The position numbers were made by a program, and so were the translations under genes. Positions 35,860 through 43,014 of a stretch of DNA of 45,943 bases are shown here, one piece after another; position 1 is the first letter of the stretch, and each line of letters begins with the position of its first letter. Origin of the DNA: Planctomycetota bacterium (lineage in GTDB: Bacteria > Planctomycetota > UBA1135 > UBA2386); NCBI GenBank assembly GCA_020848735.1, contig JADLHO010000166.1:1-45943 (forward strand), read 5' to 3'. A model generated the notes under the pieces. The model was not told where the DNA came from and did not search any database. It saw only the letters and a list, made by a program, of their open reading frames with translations.

Positions 35860-36843
35860 ATGCCGTCGGCCGTCGTGTTCTCCGCCCTCTGCTCCCTCGC
35901 GCCGTTCCTCCAGGATCCGTCCACGCCAACGGCCGAGGCCCGAACGGGCGTCCCCGCGGCGAGCGCCCCGGCACGCACCGCGTCCCTCGAGGACTTCGAG
36001 CTCGGGGACGAGCGCTCGCTCCGCGGCACCGTGCTCAAGGAGACGGGCGACGCGGTCTTCGTCGACCTCGGCTTCGACGTCGTCCGCGTCCCGCGCAGCG
36101 CCATCCTGCGGCGGAGTCCCGTCGGCGGCGGCAGCGAGGAGACGGCCGTCCGCGACGCCGGCATCTGGTTCGCCCGCCGCGGCAAGGAGCAGCCCGTCGC
36201 CGATGCCGCGCGCTCCGTCGGCGGCGCGGTCGTGCGCATCGAGAGCCCGAGCGGCCAGGGCTCGGGTTTCCTCACCAGCCGCGACGGCCACATCGTGACC
36301 AACTTCCACGTGGTCGAGGGCGAGCTGAAGGTCGACGTCGTCCTCTACGTGCGCGACGGCGAGGCGCTGCGCACGCGCACCCTGCGGGAGATCCCCGTGC
36401 TCGCCGCCAATCCGGCGATCGACCTCGCGCTGGTGAAGATCGAGCCGCCGAAGGACCTCGAGCTCCAGCCCGTCCCGCTCGGGGATTCCGACGAGGTGCG
36501 CGTCGGCGCCGAGGTCTTCGCGATCGGCGCGCCGATCGGACTCGACCGCACCGTGAGCTCGGGCATCGTCAGCGTGACCGACCGCGCCTTCGAAGGGCAC
36601 ACGATGTTGCAGATCACGGTGCCGATCAATCCGGGCAACTCCGGTGGCCCGCTCTTCAACCTCCGCGGCGAGGTCGTCGGCGTGAACAGCGCCGGCTACA
36701 TGGGCATGCAGGGCCTGAACTTCGCGATCCCCTCGCGTTACGTGCGCGACTTCCTCACCAACCGCAGCGCCTTCGCCGTCGACGAGACCCGCAGCGAACA
36801 CGGCGTGCACTTCCTGCCCGCGCCGCGGCGACCGAAGGGCTGA
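35860..36843 (+). CDS. Trypsin-like serine protease (HtrA/DegP-like, no PDZ)
   Basis: A 327-residue exported or periplasmic protease. The N-terminus MPSAVVFSALCSLAPFLQDP is a short, weak signal peptide; a small domain of about 80 residues follows (GTVLKETGDAVFVDLGFDVVRVPRSAIL, like a beta-barrel module). Residues 115-315 are a chymotrypsin-fold protease with an intact triad: His150 in TNFHVVEG, Asp188 in AIDLALVKI and Ser261 in GNSGGPLFN. The C-terminus is short and lacks the PDZ domains of DegP/DegS. Divergent from the kinase gene (142 bp), which suggests joint control. Role probably envelope quality control or signalling; substrate unknown. Confidence 0.9.
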   Translation: MPSAVVFSALCSLAPFLQDPSTPTAEARTGVPAASAPARTASLEDFELGDERSLRGTVLKETGDAVFVDLGFDVVRVPRSAILRRSPVGGGSEETAVRDAGIWFARRGKEQPVADAARSVGGAVVRIESPSGQGSGFLTSRDGHIVTNFHVVEGELKVDVVLYVRDGEALRTRTLREIPVLAANPAIDLALVKIEPPKDLELQPVPLGDSDEVRVGAEVFAIGAPIGLDRTVSSGIVSVTDRAFEGHTMLQITVPINPGNSGGPLFNLRGEVVGVNSAGYMGMQGLNFAIPSRYVRDFLTNRSAFAVDETRSEHGVHFLPAPRRPKG

Positions 36844-36860
36844 TCCGTCGTATCGCGGAC

Positions 36861-37046
36861 ATGCTCTGAACCATCGACAGCAAGCCGAGGATCACGGTCG
36901 TGCTCCTCGCCGTCGCCGCCGGCCTCGCGCTCCAATTCGCCGCCGGACTCGAGCACGCGGGGCTGATCGGTCTCCTCGCCGGCCTGCTGGTCGCGCAGTT
37001 CGTGCGCGGCGGACGCGCGTGCGGACGACCGCCGACGGAGGGCTGA
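36861..37046 (+). pseudogene. Small membrane ORF interrupted by TGA at codon 3, or starting at GTG 36900
   Basis: From ATG 36861 the frame reads Met-Leu-stop (TGA 36867-36869), then stays open for 58 codons to TGA 37044-37046: TIDSKPRITVVLLAVAAG followed by two hydrophobic stretches (LALQFAAG, GLIGLLAGLLVAQFV) and a short basic tail. The codons after the TGA show the strong third-position GC of real genes here. A GTG at 36900 gives a 48-residue two-helix protein without the TGA. Options: a live small membrane protein from GTG, a gene with a fresh nonsense mutation, or a TGA read as an amino acid. It begins 17 bases after the protease stop, so it may be on the same mRNA. Unnamed family. Confidence 0.4.
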
Positions 37047-37060
37047 TCGGGAGCTCCGCA

Positions 37061-37076
37061 GCGGCCGTTCGGCCGC
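37061..37076 (+). terminator. GC-rich hairpin after the small membrane ORF
   Basis: GCGGCC-GTTC-GGCCGC (37061-37076) is a 6-bp stem with a 4-base loop, 14 bases past the stop at 37046. It is a possible terminator without a T-run. Confidence 0.35.
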
Positions 37077-37150
37077 GGCTCCGCGCGGCGCGCGCGCAGT
37101 GGCGGGCGAGGCCCGAGCGGGGCATCCTGCTCGCCCGAGCGCCGCGCCCG

Positions 37151-37666
37151 ATGCCCTTCCCCCACTCCGACGCCTGCGACCTGCGCCTCGCGCGCGACGA
37201 GGACTCACCGGGCATCGTGGCCCTCGTCGGGCTCTGCTTCCGACCCTACGCGCACTGCTGGCTCGACGTGAACCGCGAGGAGCCGGGGCTCCTCTCCCCG
37301 ACGCGGTCCTTCGCGCGCTTCTGGGTGCTCGTCCACCGCGAGCGGGTCTTCGCGACGATCGCCTGCACCGAGCACGCGGTCGACGCGGGCGACGGCACCG
37401 GGCCGCGGCCGGGCGTGGAGCTCAAGAAGTGCTACGTCCACCCGGCGCTGCGGCGGCAGGGCGTCGCGAGGCGCCTCGTCGGCCTGGTCGAGGACCACGC
37501 CCGCACGGGCAGACGCCCGCTCGTCGAGCTCTGGTCGGACACCCGTTTCGAGACCGCCCATGCGGTCTACGCCGGACTCGGCTACTGGAAGACCGGCGAG
37601 CGACGCGCATTGAACGACATCTCCGACACGGAGGAGTTCCGCTTCGTGAAGCGGCTCGCCCCGTGA
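37151..37666 (+). CDS. GNAT family N-acetyltransferase
   Basis: A 171-residue acetyltransferase of the GNAT fold. CDLRLARDEDSPGIVALVG opens the domain, VELKKCYVHPALRRQGVARRLVGLVED contains the acetyl-CoA pyrophosphate loop (RRQGVARR, as Q/R-x-x-G-x-G/A), and VELWSDTRFETAHAVYAGLGYWKTGERR is the usual C-terminal GNAT motif. Substrate unknown. ATG 37151 is the first good start. It lies 16 bp before gdhA and probably shares its transcript. CATCCT occurs 22 bases upstream. Confidence 0.85.
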   Translation: MPFPHSDACDLRLARDEDSPGIVALVGLCFRPYAHCWLDVNREEPGLLSPTRSFARFWVLVHRERVFATIACTEHAVDAGDGTGPRPGVELKKCYVHPALRRQGVARRLVGLVEDHARTGRRPLVELWSDTRFETAHAVYAGLGYWKTGERRALNDISDTEEFRFVKRLAP

Positions 37667-37682
37667 CCAGCCACCTCGCGCC

Positions 37683-38900
37683 ATGAACACGACCACGACG
37701 CCCCGCACGCAAGACGTCCCGAAGACCCGTGACGCCTTCCTCGCCGAGCTGGCCCGCCTGCGGACCGCCTTCGACCGCATGCAGCCGCTCGTCGAGCTGA
37801 CGGTCCGCGATCACGCCCTCGACTGCGAGGGCTACGTCGTGGTGTGGAACACGCTGGAGAAGGGCGGCATCGCGAAGGGCGGCACGCGGGTGACGCCGAG
37901 CGTCTCTCTCGACGAGGTCAAGATGCTCGCGCGCACCATGGCGCTGAAGAACGCCGCCGCGGGCCTGCCGCTCGGCGGTGCCAAGTCGGGGGTGCGCGCC
38001 GACCCCTGGGCCGCCGACATCAAGCAACGCTTCCAGGCGATCAGCCGCCGCTTCGCGTGCCTCTTCCCGGAGCACGGCGGCCCCTTCGGCGGTCTCGGCT
38101 ACGACATCGGCGCCCGCCCCGAGTTCTGCGACTGGTTCATCGAGGCGACCGGCATGCCCCAGCGCTTCACCGGGAAGACGCGGGCCCGCGGCGGCACCGA
38201 CTACGACGTCGAGGGCATCGCCGGCCTCGGCGTCGCGGTGGCGGCGCGCGACGCGCTGGCCTGGCAGGGCCAGAAGAGCGCGGGCGCCCGCTTCGCCGTG
38301 CAGGGCCTCGGCGCGATGGGTGCCGGCGTCGTGCGCTGGTTCGCGAGCTACGGCGGGCGCCTGGTCGCGCTCGCGGATCCGGTGGTCGGTGGCTCCTGGT
38401 CGCTGCCGGCCGATCTCGCCGACGACGTGCATCGCGAGCTCGTCGGGAAGATCGCCGTCCGCGACTACGCGGCGACGCGATCGATCCTCGACGCGGTCGG
38501 GCGCGCGGAGAAGGAGGGCGACGCCGTGCTCTACAGCGAGGTCGACGTGCTCTTCCCGAGCGCGCGGCAGGACGTGATCCACGTCGGCAACGTCGATCGC
38601 ATCCGGGCGCGCATGCTGAGCGAGGGCGCGAACGGCCCGTGCTCGAGCGACGCGCGCGATCGCATGCATGCGCGCGGCGTCACCGTGCTGCCCGACTTCC
38701 TCGCCAATCCGGGCGGGATCATCGCGGCCTACGTCGAGATGACGAGCAAGGTCGCCGACAAGGTGGCCGAGGCCAAGGCGATGACCGAACGCGTGATCGG
38801 CGACAACGTGCGCCACGTGCTCGAGGTCGCGAAGACGCTCGGCGTCGCGCCGACCCAGACCGCGACCTTCCTCGCGCTCCAGCGGATCCTCGGCAAGTGA
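37683..38900 (+). CDS. gdhA: Glutamate dehydrogenase (Glu/Leu/Phe/Val dehydrogenase family)
   Basis: A 405-residue amino-acid dehydrogenase, best read as glutamate dehydrogenase (glutamate + NAD(P)+ to 2-oxoglutarate + ammonia). Motifs: KGGTRVTP (65-72), LARTMALKNAAAGLPLGGAKSGV (82-104) with the substrate Lys89 and catalytic Lys101, GGLGYDIGARPEF (136-148), and a Rossmann dinucleotide site VQGLGAMGAGV (about 207-217) followed by VALADPVVGG. SEGANGPCSSDA and LPDFLANPGGIIAAYVEM complete the family. Coenzyme choice is not readable by eye. The stop overlaps the GTG of the pseudouridine synthase gene (GTGA), so the pair is translationally coupled, an odd partnership. With pruA it can carry proline carbon to 2-oxoglutarate. 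Confidence 0.92.
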   Translation: MNTTTTPRTQDVPKTRDAFLAELARLRTAFDRMQPLVELTVRDHALDCEGYVVVWNTLEKGGIAKGGTRVTPSVSLDEVKMLARTMALKNAAAGLPLGGAKSGVRADPWAADIKQRFQAISRRFACLFPEHGGPFGGLGYDIGARPEFCDWFIEATGMPQRFTGKTRARGGTDYDVEGIAGLGVAVAARDALAWQGQKSAGARFAVQGLGAMGAGVVRWFASYGGRLVALADPVVGGSWSLPADLADDVHRELVGKIAVRDYAATRSILDAVGRAEKEGDAVLYSEVDVLFPSARQDVIHVGNVDRIRARMLSEGANGPCSSDARDRMHARGVTVLPDFLANPGGIIAAYVEMTSKVADKVAEAKAMTERVIGDNVRHVLEVAKTLGVAPTQTATFLALQRILGK

Positions 38901-39769
38901 CGGAGCGCTTCGCCGCCGCCGCGGCGCAGCCGCTGCTGGCGTTCCTCGCGGAACGCCTGCCCGGCTGGAAGAAGAACACGCTGCGGGAGCGCCTCGAGTC
39001 CGGCTGCGTGCGCGTGAACGGCGAGGTGATCGTGCGCGCGAACCATGCGCTCGCTCCGGGCGACGTCGTGGAACTCGCCGCGCGGGCCTCGGCGCCGACG
39101 ACACCGGTCGCCCCACGGGGTGCGACCCTGCTCCACGGCGACGAGGAGCTCGTCGCGATCGACAAGCCGGCGGGCCTGCTCTCGGTCTCGACCGAGCGCG
39201 AGCGCGAGCGCACGGCGCTGGCGATGCTGCGGCACTCGCTCTCGCGGCCCGGCCGCGAAGCCACGCTCTGGCCCGTGCACCGCCTCGACCGCGAGACCTC
39301 GGGTGTGCTGCTCTTCGCGCGCACGCGCGTGGCGCTCGAGACCGTCCAGGCGCGCTGGGACGAAGTGCGCAAGACCTACTTCGCCGTGGTCGAAGGCCGC
39401 CTCCGCGACCCGGAGGGTCGCATCGAGAAGCCCCTGGTCGAGGACGGCGAGTTCCGCGTCCGGGTCGGCGAGGGCCCCGGCAGCAAGCCGGCCGCGACCC
39501 GCTATCGGGTGCGGGAGAGCGGCGCGTCACGCAGCCTGCTCGAGGTCGAACTCGAGACGGGTCGCAAGCATCAGATCCGCGTCCACCTTGCCGCGATCGG
39601 CCACCCGGTCGTCGGCGACGCGCGCTACGGGCAGGAGGGCCCGCGGCTCGGACTCCACGCCTGGCGGCTCGAACTCCGCCACCCGAAGGACGGCCGCCGC
39701 CTCGTCCTCGAGGCGCCGATGCCGGGCGCCTTGACCGCGCTCCTGCGGGCGGGCTCCCGCACCGACTGA
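38897..39769 (+). CDS. RluA-family pseudouridine synthase
   Basis: A 290-residue RNA pseudouridine synthase of the RluA family. An N-terminal S4-like RNA-binding domain (residues about 10-65: LPGWKKNTLRERLESGCVRVNG, NHALAPGDVVEL) is followed by the catalytic domain with DEELVAIDKPAGLLSVS and HRLDRETSGVLLFA, where Asp131 is the catalytic residue; then TRYRV, LLEVELETGRKHQIRVHLAAIGHPVVGDARYG and GLHAWRLELRHP. Its RNA target (23S rRNA, tRNA) cannot be named. The start is GTG 38897, overlapping the gdhA stop as GTGA. A strong hairpin begins at its own stop codon. Confidence 0.92.
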   Translation: MTERFAAAAAQPLLAFLAERLPGWKKNTLRERLESGCVRVNGEVIVRANHALAPGDVVELAARASAPTTPVAPRGATLLHGDEELVAIDKPAGLLSVSTERERERTALAMLRHSLSRPGREATLWPVHRLDRETSGVLLFARTRVALETVQARWDEVRKTYFAVVEGRLRDPEGRIEKPLVEDGEFRVRVGEGPGSKPAATRYRVRESGASRSLLEVELETGRKHQIRVHLAAIGHPVVGDARYGQEGPRLGLHAWRLELRHPKDGRRLVLEAPMPGALTALLRAGSRTD

Positions 39770-39803
39770 GAGCCCGAGAGAGAGTCCATGGTACGGGCTC
39801 TCA
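39767..39803 (+). terminator. Hairpin overlapping the stop of the pseudouridine synthase gene
   Basis: TGAGAGCCCG (39767-39776, starting with the stop codon itself) and CGGGCTCTCA (39794-39803) form a perfect 10-bp stem with a 17-base loop. It is a likely terminator or attenuator at the end of the gdhA operon; no T-run follows. Confidence 0.55.
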
Positions 39804-39814
39804 GATGCCTGCTG

Positions 39815-39913
39815 GTGGCCGCATCCGCGGCCACGCAGAGGTCGAGAGACGGATCGTCTCTCGAGCTCTGAGGCGACATCCTGCCGGGTCGCGCGGTCTC
39901 CCATGAAAGACCG
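39815..39913 (+). other. Run of three more hairpins in the ppdK upstream region
   Basis: After the terminator-like hairpin, three perfect inverted repeats follow within 100 bases: GTGGCCGC-ATCC-GCGGCCAC (39815-39834), TCGAGAGACG-GAT-CGTCTCTCGA (39842-39864) and CGGTCT/AGACCG (39894-39899 and 39908-39913). They lie in the 224-bp gap between the pseudouridine synthase gene and the ppdK start at 39994. They may be a structured 5' leader of ppdK mRNA, a small RNA, or stacked terminators. I know of no named RNA family that matches. Confidence 0.45.
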
Positions 39914-39993
39914 TGCCGGCGCGAGCGTCGTCCCGATGCGGCGACTTGGCCGTGCCCGAGTGCCGCGTCTCCCGCGTCGACACAGCCACCACC

Positions 39994-42792
39994 ATGGGCA
40001 GCAGACAGTTCATCTACTCGTTCGAAGAGGGGAATGGCCGCGACAAGATGTTGCTCGGCGGCAAGGGCGCCAATCTCTGCGAGATGACGCAGATCGGGCT
40101 CGCCGTCCCGCCCGGCTTCACGATCACGACCGAGGCCTGCCTCGCGTATCTCGAGCAGGGTCGCCTGCCTCAAGGCCTGATGGACGACGTGCGTCGCCAC
40201 ATGGCCGCGCTCGAGAAGAAGACCGGCAAGGGCTTCGGCGCGGCGACCAACCCGCTGCTGGTCTCGGTGCGCTCCGGCTCGGCGATGTCGATGCCCGGGA
40301 TGATGGACACGATCCTCAACCTCGGGCTGAACCGGCAGACCCTCGCCGCGCTGATCGCGGCGACGAAGGACGCGCGCTTCGGCCACGACGCGCATCGCCG
40401 CTTCGTGCAGCTCTTCGGCAAGATCGCGCTCGGCGTGCCGGACGAGCGCTTCGACGCCGCGATGGCCCAGACGAAGAGCAGGCACGGCGTGCGTCACGAC
40501 GTGGAGCTCTCCGCGACGGCGCTCGAGGAGCTCGCCCGCGAATTCGAGCGGATCGTCACCGCGCACACGGGCAAGCCCTTCCCCAGCGATCCATACGAGC
40601 AGCTCGAGATCGCCATCGCCGCCGTCTTCCGCTCCTGGAACGGCAAGCGCGCGGTCGACTACCGCCGCCAGTTCAAGATCACGAAGGACATGGCCAACGG
40701 CACGGCGGTGAACGTCTGCACGATGGTCTTCGGCAACCTCGGCGACGATTGCGCGACCGGCGTCGGCTTCACGCGCAATCCGGCGACCGGTGAGAACCAG
40801 ATGTACGGCGAGTACCTGGTGAATGCGCAGGGCGAGGACGTCGTCGCCGGCATCCGCACGCCGAAGCCCCTCGCGGCCATGGCGCAGGAGATGCCGGAGC
40901 TGCACCGCCAGCTCGTCGCGCTGCGCGACCGGCTCGAGAAGCACTACCGCGAGGTGCAGGACTTCGAGTTCACGATCGAGAAGGGCCGGCTGTACTGCCT
41001 CCAGACGCGCAACGGGAAGATGAACGCGCGGGCCACGGTGATCACGTCGACCGAGATGCTCCGCGAGGGCCTGATCGACGAGAAGCGCGCGCTCTCGCGC
41101 GTGAACCCCTCGCTGCTCGAGCAGCTCATGGTGCCGACCCTCGCGCCGAAGCACGGCGCACGGGCGATCGCCCGCGGCCTCGCGGCATCGCCCGGAGCCG
41201 CCTCGGGCAAGGTCGTCTTCGACGCCGACACCGCGGAGGCCCGCGGCAAGACCGGCGAGAAGATCATCCTGGTGCGCGAGGAGACGAAGCCCGAGGACAT
41301 CCACGGCTTCTTCGCCGCGCAGGGCATCCTGACCAGCCGCGGCGGCAAGACCTCGCACGCGGCGGTCGTCGCGCGCGGCATGGGCAAGCCCTGCGTGTCG
41401 GGCTGTGAGGCGATCCACGTCGAGCCGCGCGAGCGGCGCGCCAAGGTCGGCGATCACGTGCTCGCCGAGGGCGACGTCATCACGATCGACGGCAGCACCG
41501 GCGACGTCTTCCTCGGCGCGATCCCCACGGTGGAGGCCGAGTTCTTCGATGAGCTCCGCCAGCTCCTCGAGAAGGCGGATCGCCTCGCGACGCTGAAGGT
41601 CTTCGCCAATGCCGACACGCCGCGCGACGCGGAGCGCGCGCGTCGCTTCGGGGCGATGGGCATCGGGCTCTGCCGCACCGAGCGCATGTTCAACGACCCC
41701 GAACGCCTCCCGATCGTGCAGGAGATGATCCTCGCCGACGACGTGGCGCAGCGCCGTGCGGCGCTCGATCGATTGCTGCCGATCCAGCGCCAGGACTTCC
41801 GCGGGATCTTCGAGGCGATGGCGGGCCTGCCGGTCACGGTGCGGCTCCTCGATCCCCCGATCCACGAGTTCCTGCCCACGGCCGAGCAGCTCGAGTTCGA
41901 GATCCGTCATCTGCGCGACCTGCGCCGCGCGATCCGCAGCATGGGTGAGCTCCCCGACACCCTGAAGCTGCTCGACCCCGAGCTGCACCGCCAATACGTG
42001 GACAGCATCGACCATCTGCACGGCTCGCTGGCGCGCTATCAGCGCTCCCACGCGATCGAGCAGCTCCTCATGAAGAAGGAGACGATGCTGCACAAGGTGC
42101 ACGTGCTGCACGAGGTCAATCCGATGCTCGGGCACCGCGGCGTCCGGTTGGGCATCACCCACCCCGAGATCTACGCGATGCAGATCCGCGCCATCCTCGA
42201 GGCCTGCGCCGAGTGCGTGCTCGCGAAGGTCGACGTGCGCGCGGAGATCATGGTGCCGCAGGTCTGCACCGCCGTGGAGCTCGAGCGCGTGCGGAAGCTC
42301 GTCGCCGAGATCCAGCCCGAGGTCGAAGCCCGCTATGGCACCAAGGTGAGCGTCAAGTTCGGCTCGATGATCGAGGTCGTCCGCGCCTGCATGCGTGCCG
42401 CCCGCCTCGCGGAGCACGCGGAGTTCTTCTCCTTCGGCACGAACGACCTCACCCAGGCGACCTTCTCCTTCTCGCGGGAGGACGCCGAGAACAAGTTCCT
42501 GCCGATGTACAACGAGACCGGCATCCTGCGCGACAACCCCTTCGAGGTCCTCGACGTGAAGGGCGTCGGCCGCCTCATGCAGATGGCCGTGCAATGGGGC
42601 CGCACGACCCGCAAGGACCTGAAGGTCGGGATCTGCGGCGAACAGGGCGGGCACCCCGACTCGATCCGCTTCTGCCATTACCTCGGCCTCAACTACGTCT
42701 CCTGCTCCGCGCCGCGCGTGCCGATCGCCCGCCTGGCCGCCGCCCAGGCAAGGCTGCGCGAAGCGGAGTACGACGAGAGCGTCTTCGCCTGA
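39994..42792 (+). CDS. ppdK: Pyruvate, phosphate dikinase
   Basis: A 932-residue PPDK (pyruvate + ATP + phosphate to or from PEP + AMP + pyrophosphate). It has an N-terminal nucleotide-binding domain (FEEGNGRDKMLLGGKGANLCEM, SVRSGSAMSMPGMMDT, GVGFTRNPATGENQMYGEYL, DFEFTIEKGRLYCLQTRNGK). The central phosphohistidine domain has the swivelling His455 in GGKTSHAAVVARGMGKPCV. The C-terminal PEP/pyruvate barrel shows GIGLCRTERMF, LLDPPIHEFLP, MLGHRGVRLG, FSFGTNDLTQ, GICGEQGGHPDSIRF and catalytic Cys904 in YVSCSAPRVPIARLAAAQA. It is slightly longer than the usual 870-900, with an insertion around DSIDHLHGSLARYQRSHA. ATG 39994 starts the standard N-terminus; an in-frame GTG at 39913 is less likely. 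Supports gluconeogenesis or PPi-based glycolysis. Confidence 0.96.
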   Translation: MGSRQFIYSFEEGNGRDKMLLGGKGANLCEMTQIGLAVPPGFTITTEACLAYLEQGRLPQGLMDDVRRHMAALEKKTGKGFGAATNPLLVSVRSGSAMSMPGMMDTILNLGLNRQTLAALIAATKDARFGHDAHRRFVQLFGKIALGVPDERFDAAMAQTKSRHGVRHDVELSATALEELAREFERIVTAHTGKPFPSDPYEQLEIAIAAVFRSWNGKRAVDYRRQFKITKDMANGTAVNVCTMVFGNLGDDCATGVGFTRNPATGENQMYGEYLVNAQGEDVVAGIRTPKPLAAMAQEMPELHRQLVALRDRLEKHYREVQDFEFTIEKGRLYCLQTRNGKMNARATVITSTEMLREGLIDEKRALSRVNPSLLEQLMVPTLAPKHGARAIARGLAASPGAASGKVVFDADTAEARGKTGEKIILVREETKPEDIHGFFAAQGILTSRGGKTSHAAVVARGMGKPCVSGCEAIHVEPRERRAKVGDHVLAEGDVITIDGSTGDVFLGAIPTVEAEFFDELRQLLEKADRLATLKVFANADTPRDAERARRFGAMGIGLCRTERMFNDPERLPIVQEMILADDVAQRRAALDRLLPIQRQDFRGIFEAMAGLPVTVRLLDPPIHEFLPTAEQLEFEIRHLRDLRRAIRSMGELPDTLKLLDPELHRQYVDSIDHLHGSLARYQRSHAIEQLLMKKETMLHKVHVLHEVNPMLGHRGVRLGITHPEIYAMQIRAILEACAECVLAKVDVRAEIMVPQVCTAVELERVRKLVAEIQPEVEARYGTKVSVKFGSMIEVVRACMRAARLAEHAEFFSFGTNDLTQATFSFSREDAENKFLPMYNETGILRDNPFEVLDVKGVGRLMQMAVQWGRTTRKDLKVGICGEQGGHPDSIRFCHYLGLNYVSCSAPRVPIARLAAAQARLREAEYDESVFA

Positions 42793-42833
42793 GACCGGGC
42801 GGCCGTGCGCGAAAGCTGGCGGGGTCTGAGGGC

Positions 42834-42862
42834 TTGACAGCCGCGGCTCCCTGCCGCAGCCT
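42834..42862 (+). promoter_or_regulatory. Promoter candidate TTGACA - 17 bp - CAGCCT
   Basis: A perfect -35 hexamer TTGACA (42834-42839) is followed after exactly 17 bases by CAGCCT (42857-42862), related to the TANCCT motif seen upstream of other genes. It lies 37 bases before the ATG at 42900. Best promoter candidate in the window. Confidence 0.55.
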
Positions 42863-42886
42863 GCCCCGCGGTCAAGAACAGTCCCC

Positions 42887-42894
42887 AAGGAGGA
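42887..42894 (+). promoter_or_regulatory. Perfect Shine-Dalgarno before ATG 42900
   Basis: AAGGAGGA ends five bases before ATG 42900. It is the strongest ribosome binding site in the window and marks 42900 as the true initiation codon of the following unit, although the frame from it is broken by the downstream repeat. Confidence 0.8.
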
Positions 42895-42899
42895 TCTGG

Positions 42900-42998
42900 A
42901 TGAGCTCGCACGCAATTCGACTCGCAGCGAGGGAGATGCCGGACAGGACAGGACAGGACAGGACAGGACAGGACTCGGCGTCCGAATCGACTCGCTGA
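42900..42998 (+). CDS. SD-led short frame (32 codons) carrying the GGACA repeat; OFF-phase product
   Basis: From ATG 42900, preceded by AAGGAGGA, the frame reads MSSHAIRLAAREMPD, then the repeat-encoded period R-T-G-Q-D, then SASESTR and a stop at 42996-42998. Read one frame over, the DNA just after the repeat encodes RRPNRLAEFLLIGVTLSA followed by PTLAQS, a typical signal peptide core and A-x-A site that runs straight into the large ORF. The 32-residue product therefore looks like the truncated, switched-off reading of the large gene, not an independent peptide. A translational leader peptide is the alternative. Confidence 0.6.
   Translation: MSSHAIRLAAREMPDRTGQDRTGQDSASESTR
42941..42974. 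repeat. Pentanucleotide tandem repeat (GGACA), 6 full copies plus GGAC
   Basis: Six exact GGACA units (42941-42970) and four bases of a seventh (42971-42974), uninterrupted. A 5-bp unit changes frame with each gain or loss. The repeat sits between a strong start codon and a signal peptide. ATG 42900 and the downstream ORF are in the same frame when the number of full units is 4, 7, 10 and so on; the six seen here leave them out of frame. Confidence 0.97.
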
Positions 42999-43014
42999 GT
43001 TCCTGCTGATCGGG

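Noticed and set aside
31975..36810. A 1611-codon open frame on the minus strand over the kinase and protease genes
   Set aside because: Arg/Ala-rich shadow of the kinase in another frame; the true kinase frame has clear motifs.
36861..36869. Selenocysteine codon at TGA 36867
   Set aside because: No SECIS-like hairpin recognised just after it and no selenocysteine machinery in view; a GTG start or nonsense mutation is simpler.
42900..42998. Independent regulatory leader peptide
   Set aside because: Possible, but the downstream frame contains an orphan signal peptide without a start, which the repeat-switch model explains and a leader peptide does not.
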